DNA from: WHSW01 sp033856255
Lineage (GTDB): Bacteria; Actinomycetota; Thermoleophilia; Solirubrobacterales; 70-9
Direction of reading: 5' to 3'
Length of the DNA stretch: 64,000 nt
Assembly: GCA_033856255.1 (NCBI GenBank)
Contig: JAWVFH010000060.1
Span: 1 to 64,000 of the forward strand
Both the position numbers and the translations under genes were made by a program. Positions 8,740-17,019 of the stretch are shown here, piece by piece; position 1 is the stretch's first letter; each line of letters opens with the position of its first letter. A model generated the notes under the pieces. The model searched no databases and was not told the origin of the DNA. It saw only the letters and a list, made by a program, of their open reading frames with translations.

Positions 8740-8931
8740 TCAGCCCTCGTCGCTGCCCGACTCGCTCAGCGCGCGTTCGATCTCGTTGCCCGCCTCGCTG
8801 ACCAACTCGGCCGCCTCGCGGGCGAGGGCCGCGGCCTCCTCATCGCCGACCTCGGGGTCGCGCAGCCGATCGGCGAGCTCGCTCAGCTTCGCGGTCAGGG
8901 CGCGCACCCGCGCCGCCGGGTCGCCGCTCAC
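8740..8931 (-). CDS. xseB: Exodeoxyribonuclease VII small subunit-like protein
   Basis: The 63-residue helical protein has the family pattern: a leading helix (LTAKLSELADRLRDPEV), a short turn, and a second helix (EAAALAREAAELVSEAGNEI) ending in an acidic tail. XseB binds several copies per XseA large subunit. Its GTG overlaps the nusB stop (GTGA). No xseA lies beside it, although xseA usually precedes xseB. An unrelated short helical protein is possible. Confidence 0.6.
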   Translation of the reverse strand: MSGDPAARVRALTAKLSELADRLRDPEVGDEEAAALAREAAELVSEAGNEIERALSESGSDEG

Positions 8932-9305
8932 GATGGCGCCTCCTCGAGCTCGCGGGCGGCGGAGCCGAGGATCCCGTTGACGAACCCGGGCGCGTCGACG
9001 CCGCAGTACTCCTTCGCCATGTTCACCGCCTCGTCGATCGCAACCTCCACGGGCAGCCCCTGGCGCATCTCGTGTAGGGCGACCCGCATGATCGAGCGCT
9101 CGAGGGCGGCGATCCGGTCGAGCGCCCAGCCGCGCGACAGCCGCGCGATCTCCTCGTCCAGCGAACCAAGCTCTGAGTCGGTGCCCTCGGCGAGCTCGCG
9201 CGTGAACGGCTTCGCCGCGGCTAGCTGCTCCTCAAGCGAGCGCCCGGTCACGTCGCGCTGGTAGAGCGCGAAGACCGCGTCGCGGCGTTGATCGGATCGG
9301 CGCAC
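8928..9305 (-). CDS. nusB: Transcription antitermination factor NusB
   Basis: NusB binds boxA RNA with NusE (S10) in the antitermination complex. The 125-residue all-helical protein has the N-terminal RRxAVFALYQ-type start and the C-terminal signature AIDEAVNMAKEYCGVDAPGF followed by VNGILG. It heads a coupled nusB-xseB pair. The start is GTG at 9305. Confidence 0.92.
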   Translation of the reverse strand: MRRSDQRRDAVFALYQRDVTGRSLEEQLAAAKPFTRELAEGTDSELGSLDEEIARLSRGWALDRIAALERSIMRVALHEMRQGLPVEVAIDEAVNMAKEYCGVDAPGFVNGILGSAARELEEAPS

Positions 9306-9315
9306 TGGCCAGAGG

Positions 9316-10263
9316 CTACCCGCGCGCCGCCCCTGCGACCCGGAGCTGGTCGACGAGCGTGGACGGCCTGAGCACGGCGTCTAGCCAGTGAACGCGCAGC
9401 ACGGTCTCACCGTGGCGCTCGAGCAATGCCTGCCGGTCGTGGTCATCGGCGCGTGCAAGCGGGTCGTCGTGCCAGGCAGTGCTGTCGATCTCCAGGATCA
9501 GCCGCCGGCCGGGCCAGCGCAGGTCCGGGACGACCCGGCGGCCCTCGAGGACCAGCGGCTTGTTGACGTCGGGGTGAACGAACCCGGCCTCCAGCACGAC
9601 GTCGAGCACATCGCTCTCGGCCTCGCTTCGCGTCGGCGCGGCGCCCGACGCGATCGCCTCGCGCAGGATCTTGGAGCCGCGGGCGCCGGGATTGCGGCCG
9701 AGCGCCTGGCCGATCTGGCGGAGCGTGACCTTGCCCGTGCCGAGAGCCCGCCGCACCGCGCGGCGCACACGGTGGGGCTCGAGCATCGACGCGAGGTCGA
9801 GGAGGGTCCGGGCAGGTGTAGTAACGGGGATGCCGTTCAGCTCGCGGCGGTCGATCGGGTCGAGGCCCCTGGCACGATGCACGTGGATCCCGCGGTGGGA
9901 GCGGTGCGCTCCTCCCAGGACGATCACGTGGATACGCCCGCCGAGTTGATCGACGAAGCCCTGCAGCTCGGCGGCCGACCAATGGCTCAGGAGGGCGTTC
10001 GGCCCGCAGGCCTTGACGGCAGCGAGCAAGTGGCCTTCCCAGGGTGGATTGGGATGGCCAACCGCCCAGACGGCCCGGTAAAGGCAGTGAAGGGTGCCGG
10101 CTCGGCGACGCGTTGCGATCGTGTTGTACGTGTGGCCGCAGGCGAGCAACTCGCTCGTCGACATCACCCCCCATTGCTCCGCGGCGACCTCCGCCACGCG
10201 CCGATCCACGCGAGTGGCGTCTAACTGGGCGCCAGGAGTAGTTAGACGCCACTCGCGTCCCAT
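9316..10263 (-). CDS. AbiEi-antitoxin-like / DUF559-like protein
   Basis: The N-terminal winged-helix-like region (AEQWGVMSTSELLACGHTYN) resembles the AbiEi antitoxin N-domain. The C-terminal half (VVPDLRWPGRRLILEIDSTA, then WHDD and DHDRQALLERHGETVLRV) resembles DUF559/Vsr-like PD-(D/E)XK folds, with D and E candidates but no clear final Lys. Such proteins are common in Thermoleophilia and have no agreed role. The ATG at 10263 lies beyond an 18-bp inverted repeat. Family members usually begin at VDRRVAEVA, so the GTG at 10209 may be the true start and the repeat may be non-coding. Confidence 0.7.
   Translation of the reverse strand: MGREWRLTTPGAQLDATRVDRRVAEVAAEQWGVMSTSELLACGHTYNTIATRRRAGTLHCLYRAVWAVGHPNPPWEGHLLAAVKACGPNALLSHWSAAELQGFVDQLGGRIHVIVLGGAHRSHRGIHVHRARGLDPIDRRELNGIPVTTPARTLLDLASMLEPHRVRRAVRRALGTGKVTLRQIGQALGRNPGARGSKILREAIASGAAPTRSEAESDVLDVVLEAGFVHPDVNKPLVLEGRRVVPDLRWPGRRLILEIDSTAWHDDPLARADDHDRQALLERHGETVLRVHWLDAVLRPSTLVDQLRVAGAARG
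10208..10258. repeat. 18-bp perfect inverted repeat at gene start
   Basis: Arms 10208-10225 and 10241-10258 are perfect reverse complements with a 15-base spacer. The inner ends read GTCTAAC/GTTAGAC. The repeat lies either inside the first codons of the AbiEi-like gene or just upstream of its true start. It could be a REP-like element, a terminator-type hairpin for efp-region transcripts, or an operator. Confidence 0.7.
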
Positions 10264-10326
10264 GCGCCCACCCTTACTGCCCCCGTTGTTCGTGGGGCGC
10301 GCGGCGTGTGCCGGAAGCGCGTCGCG

Positions 10327-10887
10327 CTACGCGCGGGAGACGTACTCGCCGCTGCGGGTGTCGACGCGGACGCGGTCGCCCTCGTTGACGAACAGGGGGA
10401 CCTGGACGATGACGCCGGACTCGAGCGTGGCGGGCTTGGTGCCGCCGCCGGAGGCGGTGTCGCCCTTGAGCCCGGGGTCGGTCTGGGTGACGGCCATGTC
10501 GACCGCGCTGGCGACCTGGACGCCGGCGGGGCGCTCGTCGACGAGCAGCAGCTCGACGTGGTCGTTCGGCAGCACCCACTGCAGCTCCTCGGCGATCCCG
10601 TCACGCTGCAGCTCGAGCTGCTCGTAGGACTCGGTGTCCATGAACACGGCGGCGTCGCCGGAGTCGTAGAGGTACTGCATCCGCTTGGACTCGGTGCGCA
10701 CCGGGCGGAACTTCTCGCCGGCGCGGAAGGTCTTGTCGACGACGTTGCCGTCCTCGACCCGCTTCAGCTTCGTGCGCACGAAGGCGCCGCCCTTGCCCGG
10801 CTTCACGTGCTGGAAGTCCATGATCCGCCAGATCGTGCCCTCGACCTCGATGTGCGCCCCGTTCTTGAACTGATTGGTCGAGATCAC
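10327..10887 (-). CDS. efp: Translation elongation factor P
   Basis: EF-P enters the ribosomal E site and relieves stalling at polyproline. The 186-residue protein has the KOW-like N-domain with the loop VKPGKGGAFVRTKL, where K32 sits at the tip and is the usual modification site. Two OB domains follow, with the C-terminal signature DTASGGGTKPATLESG and VPLFVNEGDRVRVDTRSGEY. The GTG at 10887 gives the normal family length; the longer open frame upstream is not conserved. The gene is divergent from the M42 peptidase gene. Confidence 0.95.
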   Translation of the reverse strand: MISTNQFKNGAHIEVEGTIWRIMDFQHVKPGKGGAFVRTKLKRVEDGNVVDKTFRAGEKFRPVRTESKRMQYLYDSGDAAVFMDTESYEQLELQRDGIAEELQWVLPNDHVELLLVDERPAGVQVASAVDMAVTQTDPGLKGDTASGGGTKPATLESGVIVQVPLFVNEGDRVRVDTRSGEYVSRA

Positions 10888-10966
10888 GACGGCGGAGGGT
10901 AGCGAGGCGCCGTCGGATGCGGTTAGGGTGCGCACATGCACGTACAGTGATTTTTTGGGGGGAAGG

Positions 10967-12028
10967 GTGAAGAGAGGATTGGTTCCGGAGCTACTGGACG
11001 GCCTGCTGCGCGCGCCGTCGCCATCGGGGTATGAGGGGCCGGCATCGGAGGTATGGCGCCAGGCGGCGGCGTTCGCCGAGCTGTCGACCGACCGGATCGG
11101 GTCGTCGATCGCCCGCGTCGCGGGTGAGAGCGACAAGCCGCTGGTCGCGATCGTCGGCCACATCGACGAGATCGGGCTGGCGATCACCCACGTCGACGAG
11201 AAGGGCTTCGCCTGGTTCACCCCGATCGGCGGCTGGGACCCGCAGATCCTGGTCGGCCAGCGGGTCACCGTGCAGGCGCGCGAAGGCGCCGTCCCGGGCG
11301 TGATCGGCCGCAAGCCGGTTCATCTGCTCAAGGACGAGCAGAAGAAGAAGCCGGTCGAGCTCGACGGCCTGCACATCGATATCGGTGCCGCCGACGGCGA
11401 GCACGCCCTGAAGATGGTCCGGATCGGCGATCCGGTAGTGATCGACGCCGAGCCCGTGGCGGTCGCCGGTGAGCGCCTGGTGTCGCGCTCGATGGACAAC
11501 CGGCTCGGCTCCTATGTCGCGCTCGAGGTCGCCCGCCGCTGCCACGAGCGCGGCGGGCACGTCGCCAGCGTCGCGGGCGTCGCCGCGGTCCAGGAGGAGA
11601 TCGGGATCAACGGCGCCCGCACCTCCGCCTACCTGCTCGAGCCCGAGATCGCCGTCGTCGTCGACGTCACTCACGCCACCGACGCCCCCGGGATCGAGGA
11701 GAAGGAGTCGGGTAGCCACGCACTCGGATCCGGGCCGGTGATCGGACGCGGCTCAACCCTGTCGCCGAAGCTCTTCGAGCTCCTCGCCGAGACCGCCGAA
11801 AAGGAGAAGATCGAGCACACGATCGAGGCCTCGGGCCGCTGGAGCGGCACCGACGCCGACGCCTACCAGGTCTCGCGCGCCGGGATCCCGACCGGGCTGG
11901 TCTCGATCCCGCTGCGCTACATGCACTCGCCGGTCGAGATGGTCGACCTGCGCGACGTCGAGGCCGTGGTCGAGCTCCTGGTCGCCTTCGTCGTCTCGGT
12001 CGGGCCGGACGTCGACCTGGCCCGCTAG
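10967..12028 (+). CDS. M42-family glutamyl/leucyl aminopeptidase-like metallopeptidase
   Basis: This dizinc aminopeptidase family forms tetrahedral cytosolic particles that degrade peptides. All metal and catalytic positions are visible: GHIDEIG, SMDNR, QEEIG, VVDVTHA and the C-terminal YMHSPVE. An internal beta domain (residues about 75-160) is inserted as in the family. The GTG at 10967 follows a GGGGGAAGG stretch and gives 353 residues. An earlier in-frame start would run into the efp promoter. It converges on the PEBP gene with a gap of six bases. Confidence 0.88.
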   Translation: MKRGLVPELLDGLLRAPSPSGYEGPASEVWRQAAAFAELSTDRIGSSIARVAGESDKPLVAIVGHIDEIGLAITHVDEKGFAWFTPIGGWDPQILVGQRVTVQAREGAVPGVIGRKPVHLLKDEQKKKPVELDGLHIDIGAADGEHALKMVRIGDPVVIDAEPVAVAGERLVSRSMDNRLGSYVALEVARRCHERGGHVASVAGVAAVQEEIGINGARTSAYLLEPEIAVVVDVTHATDAPGIEEKESGSHALGSGPVIGRGSTLSPKLFELLAETAEKEKIEHTIEASGRWSGTDADAYQVSRAGIPTGLVSIPLRYMHSPVEMVDLRDVEAVVELLVAFVVSVGPDVDLAR

Positions 12029-12034
12029 CAACCG

Positions 12035-12667
12035 CTAGAGCAGCGGCTCGTAGAGGGTGTAGGTACCGACCAGCTCGCCCTCGTCGAGCACGTGCCCCTC
12101 GATCGCCTCGCGGACGTCGTCGAGCTTGAACTCGCCCTCGAGGCCGAGGCTGGGGACGTCGAGCGCGTAGACGACGAAGTGGTAGTGATGCAGCCGCTCG
12201 TCGTTGAAGGGCGGGAAGGGGCCGTCGTAATGGCCGTAGATGCCGCCCATGTCCGGATCGCCGGCGAGGAAGTCGGTGTAGCTGTTGACGCCGCCGATCC
12301 CGTGCTCGCTGGGACCGGGATCCTTGCCGCCGATCACGATCCCGGTCGACCCGGCGCCCTCGGGCAGCTCGGTCAGGTCGGGGGCGACGTCGACCAGCAG
12401 CCAATGGGCGAAATCGGCGCGCTCGGCGTCCTCGGGCAGCGTCTTGCCCTCCTGGTTGACGTCGGTCGCGTCGGCCGGGACGTCGGGGTCGTAGACGATC
12501 ACGGCAAACGACTCGGTGCCCTCGGGATGGCCCGACCAGCGCAGATGCGGGCTGCGGTTCCCGCCCTCGGGCGCGGCCCCGCCGCTGCCGTCGGGGACGC
12601 CGAAGGAGTGCTCGTCGGGCACCCGCTCGCCGTCGGTGATGCTGTCGGACTCGACCTTCAACGCCAT
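12035..12667 (-). CDS. YbhB/YbcL-family (PEBP-like) protein
   Basis: The 210-residue protein belongs to the phosphatidylethanolamine-binding protein superfamily. Visible signatures are the anion-pocket strand NRSPHLRWSG, SFAVIVYDPDVP and HWLLVDV, the region GIGGVNSYTDF, and the HHYHFVVYALDVPSLGL strand. Bacterial members have no settled role. The start is supported by AAGGAGAT six bases upstream of the ATG at 12667. It is separated from the M24 peptidase by 15 bases on the same strand. Confidence 0.85.
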   Translation of the reverse strand: MALKVESDSITDGERVPDEHSFGVPDGSGGAAPEGGNRSPHLRWSGHPEGTESFAVIVYDPDVPADATDVNQEGKTLPEDAERADFAHWLLVDVAPDLTELPEGAGSTGIVIGGKDPGPSEHGIGGVNSYTDFLAGDPDMGGIYGHYDGPFPPFNDERLHHYHFVVYALDVPSLGLEGEFKLDDVREAIEGHVLDEGELVGTYTLYEPLL

Positions 12668-12682
12668 GCTGATCTCCTTGTT

Positions 12683-13780
12683 CTAATCGACCTTGCGCAG
12701 TTGCTTGCCCAATGAGCTCAGGTTGCGGGGGCCGTCATCGGTGACCACGACCAGGTCCTCGATCCGGATCCCGAACTCGCCCGGAAGGTAGACGCCGGGC
12801 TCGACCGTGACCACGTCGCCGGCTTCGAGCACGTCCTCGGAGGTCTTGCCCAGCCGCGGCGCCTCGTGGACCTCGAGCCCGACCCCGTGGCCGAGGCCAT
12901 GGCCGAAATGCTCCTCGTGCCCGCCGTCGCGAATCACCGCGCGCGCGGCCTCGTCGGCCTCCTCGCCGCTGACCCCGGGCCGGACCGCCGCGAGTCCCGC
13001 CGCCTGCGCCTCGCGGACCAGCTCGTAAGCCTGCCGCGCGGGCTCGCCGATCTCGCCGACCGCGAACGTGCGCGTGCAGTCGGAGGCGTAGCCGTCGAAC
13101 ATCGCGCCCATGTCCCAGACGACCAGATCCCCCTCGGCGATCACGCGATCCGTCGGCTCGGCGTGCGGAAGCGCGCCGTTCGGACCGGCGGCGACGATCG
13201 CCGGGAACGAGGGCTCGGCGCCGAGCTCGCGGATCCGGGCGTGCGCGGCCTCGGCGACCTGCCGCTCGCTGCGGCCGGCCAGGCCCGCCGAGAGCACCGT
13301 TTCGTAGGCGTCGTCGGCGATCCGGGCGGCCTCGGCGATCGCGGCCACCTCGTCCTCGTCCTTGCGCCGGCGAAGCTTCTCCACCAGGCCGGCCGCCGCG
13401 ACCAGCTCCACCCCCTCCCCCAGCTCGCCCTCGAGCTTCGCAAGCTGGGCGACGCTGGTGGCAGCGTCGTCGAAGCCGACCTTTCCCGAGAGGTGCTTGG
13501 CCAGCTCCTCGAGGATGCGGGAGGTGGCGGTTACCCGCTCGAACGCCTCGTCGACCTCGGCCTCGGCGCGCTCGGTGTAGCGGAAGTCGGTGATGAAGAT
13601 CCGGCTCTGAGGCCCGATGACGACGATCGCGCTCGTCCCCGTGAACCCGGTCAGCCAGCGGCAGTTGGCGATCGCGTCGGGACCCGAATCGCCCGGCCGC
13701 ACCAGATCGCCGACGATCAGCTGGTCGAGGCCCTCGTTCGAGACCAGCTCGGCGAGTCGGTCCGCGCGGTCTGCGCTCAT
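12683..13780 (-). CDS. pepQ: M24-family Xaa-Pro dipeptidase/aminopeptidase
   Basis: The enzyme cleaves peptides with Pro in the second position using two metal ions. The creatinase-like N-domain (about 1-130) precedes the pita-bread domain. The five ligands are seen in order: WDMGAMFDG and DCTRTF (Asp, Asp), GHGLGHGVGLEVHE (His), VEPGVY (Glu) and GIRIEDLV (Glu). The ATG at 13780 overlaps the aroQ stop (ATGA), so it is the tail of the aro operon. The 365-residue length is normal. Confidence 0.9.
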   Translation of the reverse strand: MSADRADRLAELVSNEGLDQLIVGDLVRPGDSGPDAIANCRWLTGFTGTSAIVVIGPQSRIFITDFRYTERAEAEVDEAFERVTATSRILEELAKHLSGKVGFDDAATSVAQLAKLEGELGEGVELVAAAGLVEKLRRRKDEDEVAAIAEAARIADDAYETVLSAGLAGRSERQVAEAAHARIRELGAEPSFPAIVAAGPNGALPHAEPTDRVIAEGDLVVWDMGAMFDGYASDCTRTFAVGEIGEPARQAYELVREAQAAGLAAVRPGVSGEEADEAARAVIRDGGHEEHFGHGLGHGVGLEVHEAPRLGKTSEDVLEAGDVVTVEPGVYLPGEFGIRIEDLVVVTDDGPRNLSSLGKQLRKVD

Positions 13781-14229
13781 GCTCCGAGCTCCTTGCGAAG
13801 CAGCTCGAGCGCCTCGCGATAACCGTCGGCACCCTTGCCGGAGACGGCGCCAAGCACGAGGCCGTCGAGCACCGACACGCGCCGCCACTCCTCCCGCACG
13901 GAGACGTCGGAGATGTGGACCTCGACCGCGGGCAGCCCGGCGATCTCGAGCGCGTCGCGGATCGCGTAGCTGTAGTGGCTCCAGGCTCCGGGGTTGAGCA
14001 CCGCCGCATCGGCGACCTCGGGGAGGCGGTGGAGGCGCTCGACGTAATCGCCCTCGTGGTTGGTCTGAAAGAAGGCGACCTCGAGGTCGAGCTCCTGGCC
14101 GAAGCGCTTGATCTTCGTCTGCAGCTCGGGCAGCGTCATCGTCCCGTAGTGCTCCGGGTCGCGGCGCCCGAGCGCGTCGAGGTTGACCCCATGGAGCACC
14201 TCGACCCGGTTGTGGGCCGTGGCCATCAT
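13777..14229 (-). CDS. aroQ: Type II 3-dehydroquinate dehydratase
   Basis: It converts 3-dehydroquinate to 3-dehydroshikimate. The 150-residue protein has the NLDALGRRDPEHYG block with the catalytic Arg and Tyr, FQTNHEGDYVE, the LNPGAWSHYSYAIRDAL strand with Asn and His, and VEVHISDVSVREEWRRVS. The usual REEFRHHS motif is REEWRRVS here, a mild variation. The start is the first of two tandem ATGs overlapping the aroKB stop. Confidence 0.92.
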   Translation of the reverse strand: MMATAHNRVEVLHGVNLDALGRRDPEHYGTMTLPELQTKIKRFGQELDLEVAFFQTNHEGDYVERLHRLPEVADAAVLNPGAWSHYSYAIRDALEIAGLPAVEVHISDVSVREEWRRVSVLDGLVLGAVSGKGADGYREALELLRKELGA

Positions 14230-15815
14230 CCGGTGTCGACGAGACTCTGCACGGCAGCTCGCACCTTATCCGGGTCGACGAGCTGGCCGGTGACGACCTC
14301 GCCCGGACGCGGGCAGAGCACGAAGCCGACCCCCTCGGCGGTCCGCTTCTTGTCGCGACCGATCGCGGCGACCAGGTCGTCGAGCCCGATCGAGCGGTCG
14401 AGCCGGGTCGGCAGGCCGGTGCGGGTGAGGATCGCCTCGACCTCGTCGCGCAGGTCGCCGGCGCCGGAGAGCTCGAGCGCCGCGAGCAGGCCGAGCCCGA
14501 CCGCCTCCCCATGCCGATAGCGCGAGTAGTCCGAGGCCGTCTCGATCGCGTGACCGACGGTGTGACCGAGGTTGAGCGCCTCCCGGCCGCCGCTGTCGCG
14601 CTCGTCCGCGGCGACGACCGCCAGCTTCGTCCGCGCGCAGGCGAAGATCACCTCGTCCAGCGCCTCGGGATCGAGTGTCTCGATCGCGCGCACCCGCTCC
14701 CAGAGCGCTCCGCCGGCGATCAGCGCCGTCTTCACGACCTCGACGAACCCGGCCGCGAGCTCGGCAGCGGGAAGGGTTCCGAGGGTCGCCGGATCGGCCA
14801 GCACGGCTGCCGGCTGGTGATAGGCGCCGACGTAGTTCTTCGCCTCCGGCAGGTCGACGCCAGTCTTGCCCCCGTAGGCGGAGTCGACCTGGGCGACGAG
14901 CGTGGTCGGGATCTGGACCACCGCGACCCCGCGCTGGTAGGTGGCGGCGCAAAAGCCGGCGAGGTCGCCGACGACGCCTCCGCCGAGCGCCAGGATGTGG
15001 TCCTCTCGCGTCATCCCGAGCCCGGCCAGCTCACGCAGCACCCGCTCCGCCTCGCCGAGCGTCTTCGCGCCTTCTCCCGGCCCCACCGCGATCCGGCCCG
15101 CGACGTGCTCGAGGCGGCCGCCGTAGAGCGAGTCGACGGTCTCGTCGGTGATGCAGAACGGCCGTCCGCCGAGCCCGATCTCGCCGTGCGCGGCGGCCCG
15201 GCCGAGCGGGCTCTCGCCGAGCAGGCCACGGCCGACGAAAGCGGGATAGTCGCCGGAGGCGCTGGTCGCCCAGGCAAGCCGGAAGCCGGCCGGAAGCTCG
15301 CTCAGCGCCCGCAGCGCCGGCAGCGAGCGCCTCACCGCCTCACGGCGGCCGGGGACGACGGCGTCGGCGAGCGACTCGTAGATCGGCCGCCGCTCGGCGT
15401 AGAGCTCCGCGAAGCGGACGTGGTCGGCGGCCAGCGGGCGGGCCGAGCCCTCGACCCGCGACCAGGCCTCGCCGATCTCGGCGTCCAGCCAGACGACCGT
15501 GTGGCGTCCGAGGGCGGTTCGCACGCGTTCGGAGAGCACGCTGCCCCCGCCGAGCGCGATCGCTCCCCCCTCGGCGCGCTCGAGCAGCTCGCCGACGATC
15601 TCCTCCTCGCGGCGGCGGAACTCCGCCTCGCCCTGGGCGGCGAAGAAGGCGTCGATCGACGTCCCGAGCCGTTCGGTGAGGACCCGGTCGGCGTCGACGG
15701 CCTCGAGCCCGGCGGCCGCGGCGGCGAGCACCGCCTTCGACTTGCCGGAACCCATGAAGCCGATGAAGACGAGCGCCCGGGCCGAACCGTCGCGCCCTGT
15801 CGCTAGCGCCGCCAA
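14226..15815 (-). CDS. aroKB: Fused shikimate kinase / 3-dehydroquinate synthase
   Basis: One 529-residue chain holds two shikimate-pathway enzymes. Residues about 12-175 are shikimate kinase, with the P-loop GFMGSGKS, the DxD-type DADR, FRRREEEIV and GGGSV motifs. Residues about 180-529 are the NAD-dependent, metal-dependent 3-dehydroquinate synthase, with GGGVVGDLAGFCA, PTTLVAQVDSAYGGKTGVDL, KNYVGAYHQP and the metal-ligand motifs GFVEVVKTA and NLGHTVGHAIE. The start appears to be TTG at 15815, overlapping the aroC stop by 13 bases. The fusion pairs steps 2 and 5 of the pathway. Confidence 0.92.
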   Translation of the reverse strand: MAALATGRDGSARALVFIGFMGSGKSKAVLAAAAAGLEAVDADRVLTERLGTSIDAFFAAQGEAEFRRREEEIVGELLERAEGGAIALGGGSVLSERVRTALGRHTVVWLDAEIGEAWSRVEGSARPLAADHVRFAELYAERRPIYESLADAVVPGRREAVRRSLPALRALSELPAGFRLAWATSASGDYPAFVGRGLLGESPLGRAAAHGEIGLGGRPFCITDETVDSLYGGRLEHVAGRIAVGPGEGAKTLGEAERVLRELAGLGMTREDHILALGGGVVGDLAGFCAATYQRGVAVVQIPTTLVAQVDSAYGGKTGVDLPEAKNYVGAYHQPAAVLADPATLGTLPAAELAAGFVEVVKTALIAGGALWERVRAIETLDPEALDEVIFACARTKLAVVAADERDSGGREALNLGHTVGHAIETASDYSRYRHGEAVGLGLLAALELSGAGDLRDEVEAILTRTGLPTRLDRSIGLDDLVAAIGRDKKRTAEGVGFVLCPRPGEVVTGQLVDPDKVRAAVQSLVDTG

Positions 15816-16969
15816 TCGATCCGCTCCCGGTACGCCTGCACGGCGGCGAGAACGTCATCGATGTGGTCGCCGCCGAACTTCTCGCGATAGCAGCCGGCCA
15901 GGACCAGGGCGACCATCGCCTCGGCGACGACCCCGGCGGCCGGGACGACGGTCGAATCGGTGCGCTCGCGCATCGCCTGCGCCGGCTCCTTGGTCTCCGT
16001 GTCGACCGAGCGCAAGGGCTTGGTCAGCGTCGAGATCGGCTTCAGCGCGCCGCGGACGATCAGCGGCTCGCCGTTCGACATCCCGCCCTCGACACCACCG
16101 GCGCGGTTGGTCTGGCGGTGGTAGCCGCGCTCCTCGGACCAGAAGATCTCGTCGTGGGACTCCGAGCCGGGTGCTCCGGCCACCTCCCACGCCTCGCCGA
16201 CGCTGACCCCTTTGACCGCCTGGATCGAGACCACCGCGTGGGCGAGGCGGCCGTCGAGCCGCGTGTCCCAGGAGGCGTATGAGCCCAGTCCGGGGATGAG
16301 GCCGAAGGCGCGGACCTCGAAGATCCCGCCGAGGCTCTCGTTTGCCTTTCGCAGCCGGTCGATCTCCGCGATCATCCGCTGCTCGGCGTCGGGGTCGAGG
16401 CAGCGCACCGGCGAGTCGTCAACGCCGGCGAAATCCTCCGGGGTGAGCTCGTTGCCCTCCGGCGCCGCGACCGAGGCGATCCGCAGCACGTGGCTGTAGA
16501 CGCCGACCCCGAGCGCGGCGAGGAACTCCTTCGCCAGCGCCCCGGCGGCGACCCGGGCCGCGGTCTCGCGCGCCGAGGCGCGCTCGAGCACGTTACGGAC
16601 GTCGCCGTGCCCGTACTTCTGCGCCCCGACCAGGTCGGCGTGGCCGGGTCGCGGCAGGTGCGACTCCTCGACCTCGGCCTCGACCGGCCAGGGGTTCATC
16701 CGCTCCTCCCAGTTGGCGTAGTCGCGGTTGGCGACCAGGAGCGCGACCGGGCTCCCGAGGGTGCGCCCGTGGCGGATCCCGGAGCGGACCTCGACCGAAT
16801 CGCTCTCGATCTTCATCCGGCCGCCGCGGCCGTGGCCGAGCTGGCGACGCGCCATCTCGCGGTCGATCCGCTCGCGATCGAGCTCGAGTCCGGCCGGCAG
16901 GCCCTCGACGATCGCGACGAGCCCTGGCCCGTGCGACTCGCCCGCTGTGGTGAACCGAAGCGCGGTCAT
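15803..16969 (-). CDS. aroC: Chorismate synthase
   Basis: It makes chorismate from EPSP with reduced FMN. The 388-residue protein has the three family signatures: GESHGPGL near residue 10, a GRGGRMKIESD block followed by GIRHGRTLGSP, and the C-terminal RERTDSTVVPAAGVVAEAMV. The PGHADLVGAQKYGHGDVRNVLER block with catalytic His is intact. It heads the aroC-aroKB-aroQ-pepQ operon. Confidence 0.95.
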   Translation of the reverse strand: MTALRFTTAGESHGPGLVAIVEGLPAGLELDRERIDREMARRQLGHGRGGRMKIESDSVEVRSGIRHGRTLGSPVALLVANRDYANWEERMNPWPVEAEVEESHLPRPGHADLVGAQKYGHGDVRNVLERASARETAARVAAGALAKEFLAALGVGVYSHVLRIASVAAPEGNELTPEDFAGVDDSPVRCLDPDAEQRMIAEIDRLRKANESLGGIFEVRAFGLIPGLGSYASWDTRLDGRLAHAVVSIQAVKGVSVGEAWEVAGAPGSESHDEIFWSEERGYHRQTNRAGGVEGGMSNGEPLIVRGALKPISTLTKPLRSVDTETKEPAQAMRERTDSTVVPAAGVVAEAMVALVLAGCYREKFGGDHIDDVLAAVQAYRERIDWRR

Positions 16970-16982
16970 GGGGCGTCAAATC

Positions 16983-17019
16983 TAGACGCCCGCCCTGGAC
17001 GCCCGCCGAACGGCGTCTA
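16983..17019. repeat. Inverted repeat between aroC and RTX gene
   Basis: TAGACGCC (16983-16990) is repeated inverted as GGCGTCTA (17012-17019), with a GC-rich interior. The right arm contains the stop codon of the large RTX gene. It may terminate the pilus-adhesin transcript. Its arm shares the GTCTA core with the repeat at 10208. Confidence 0.45.
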
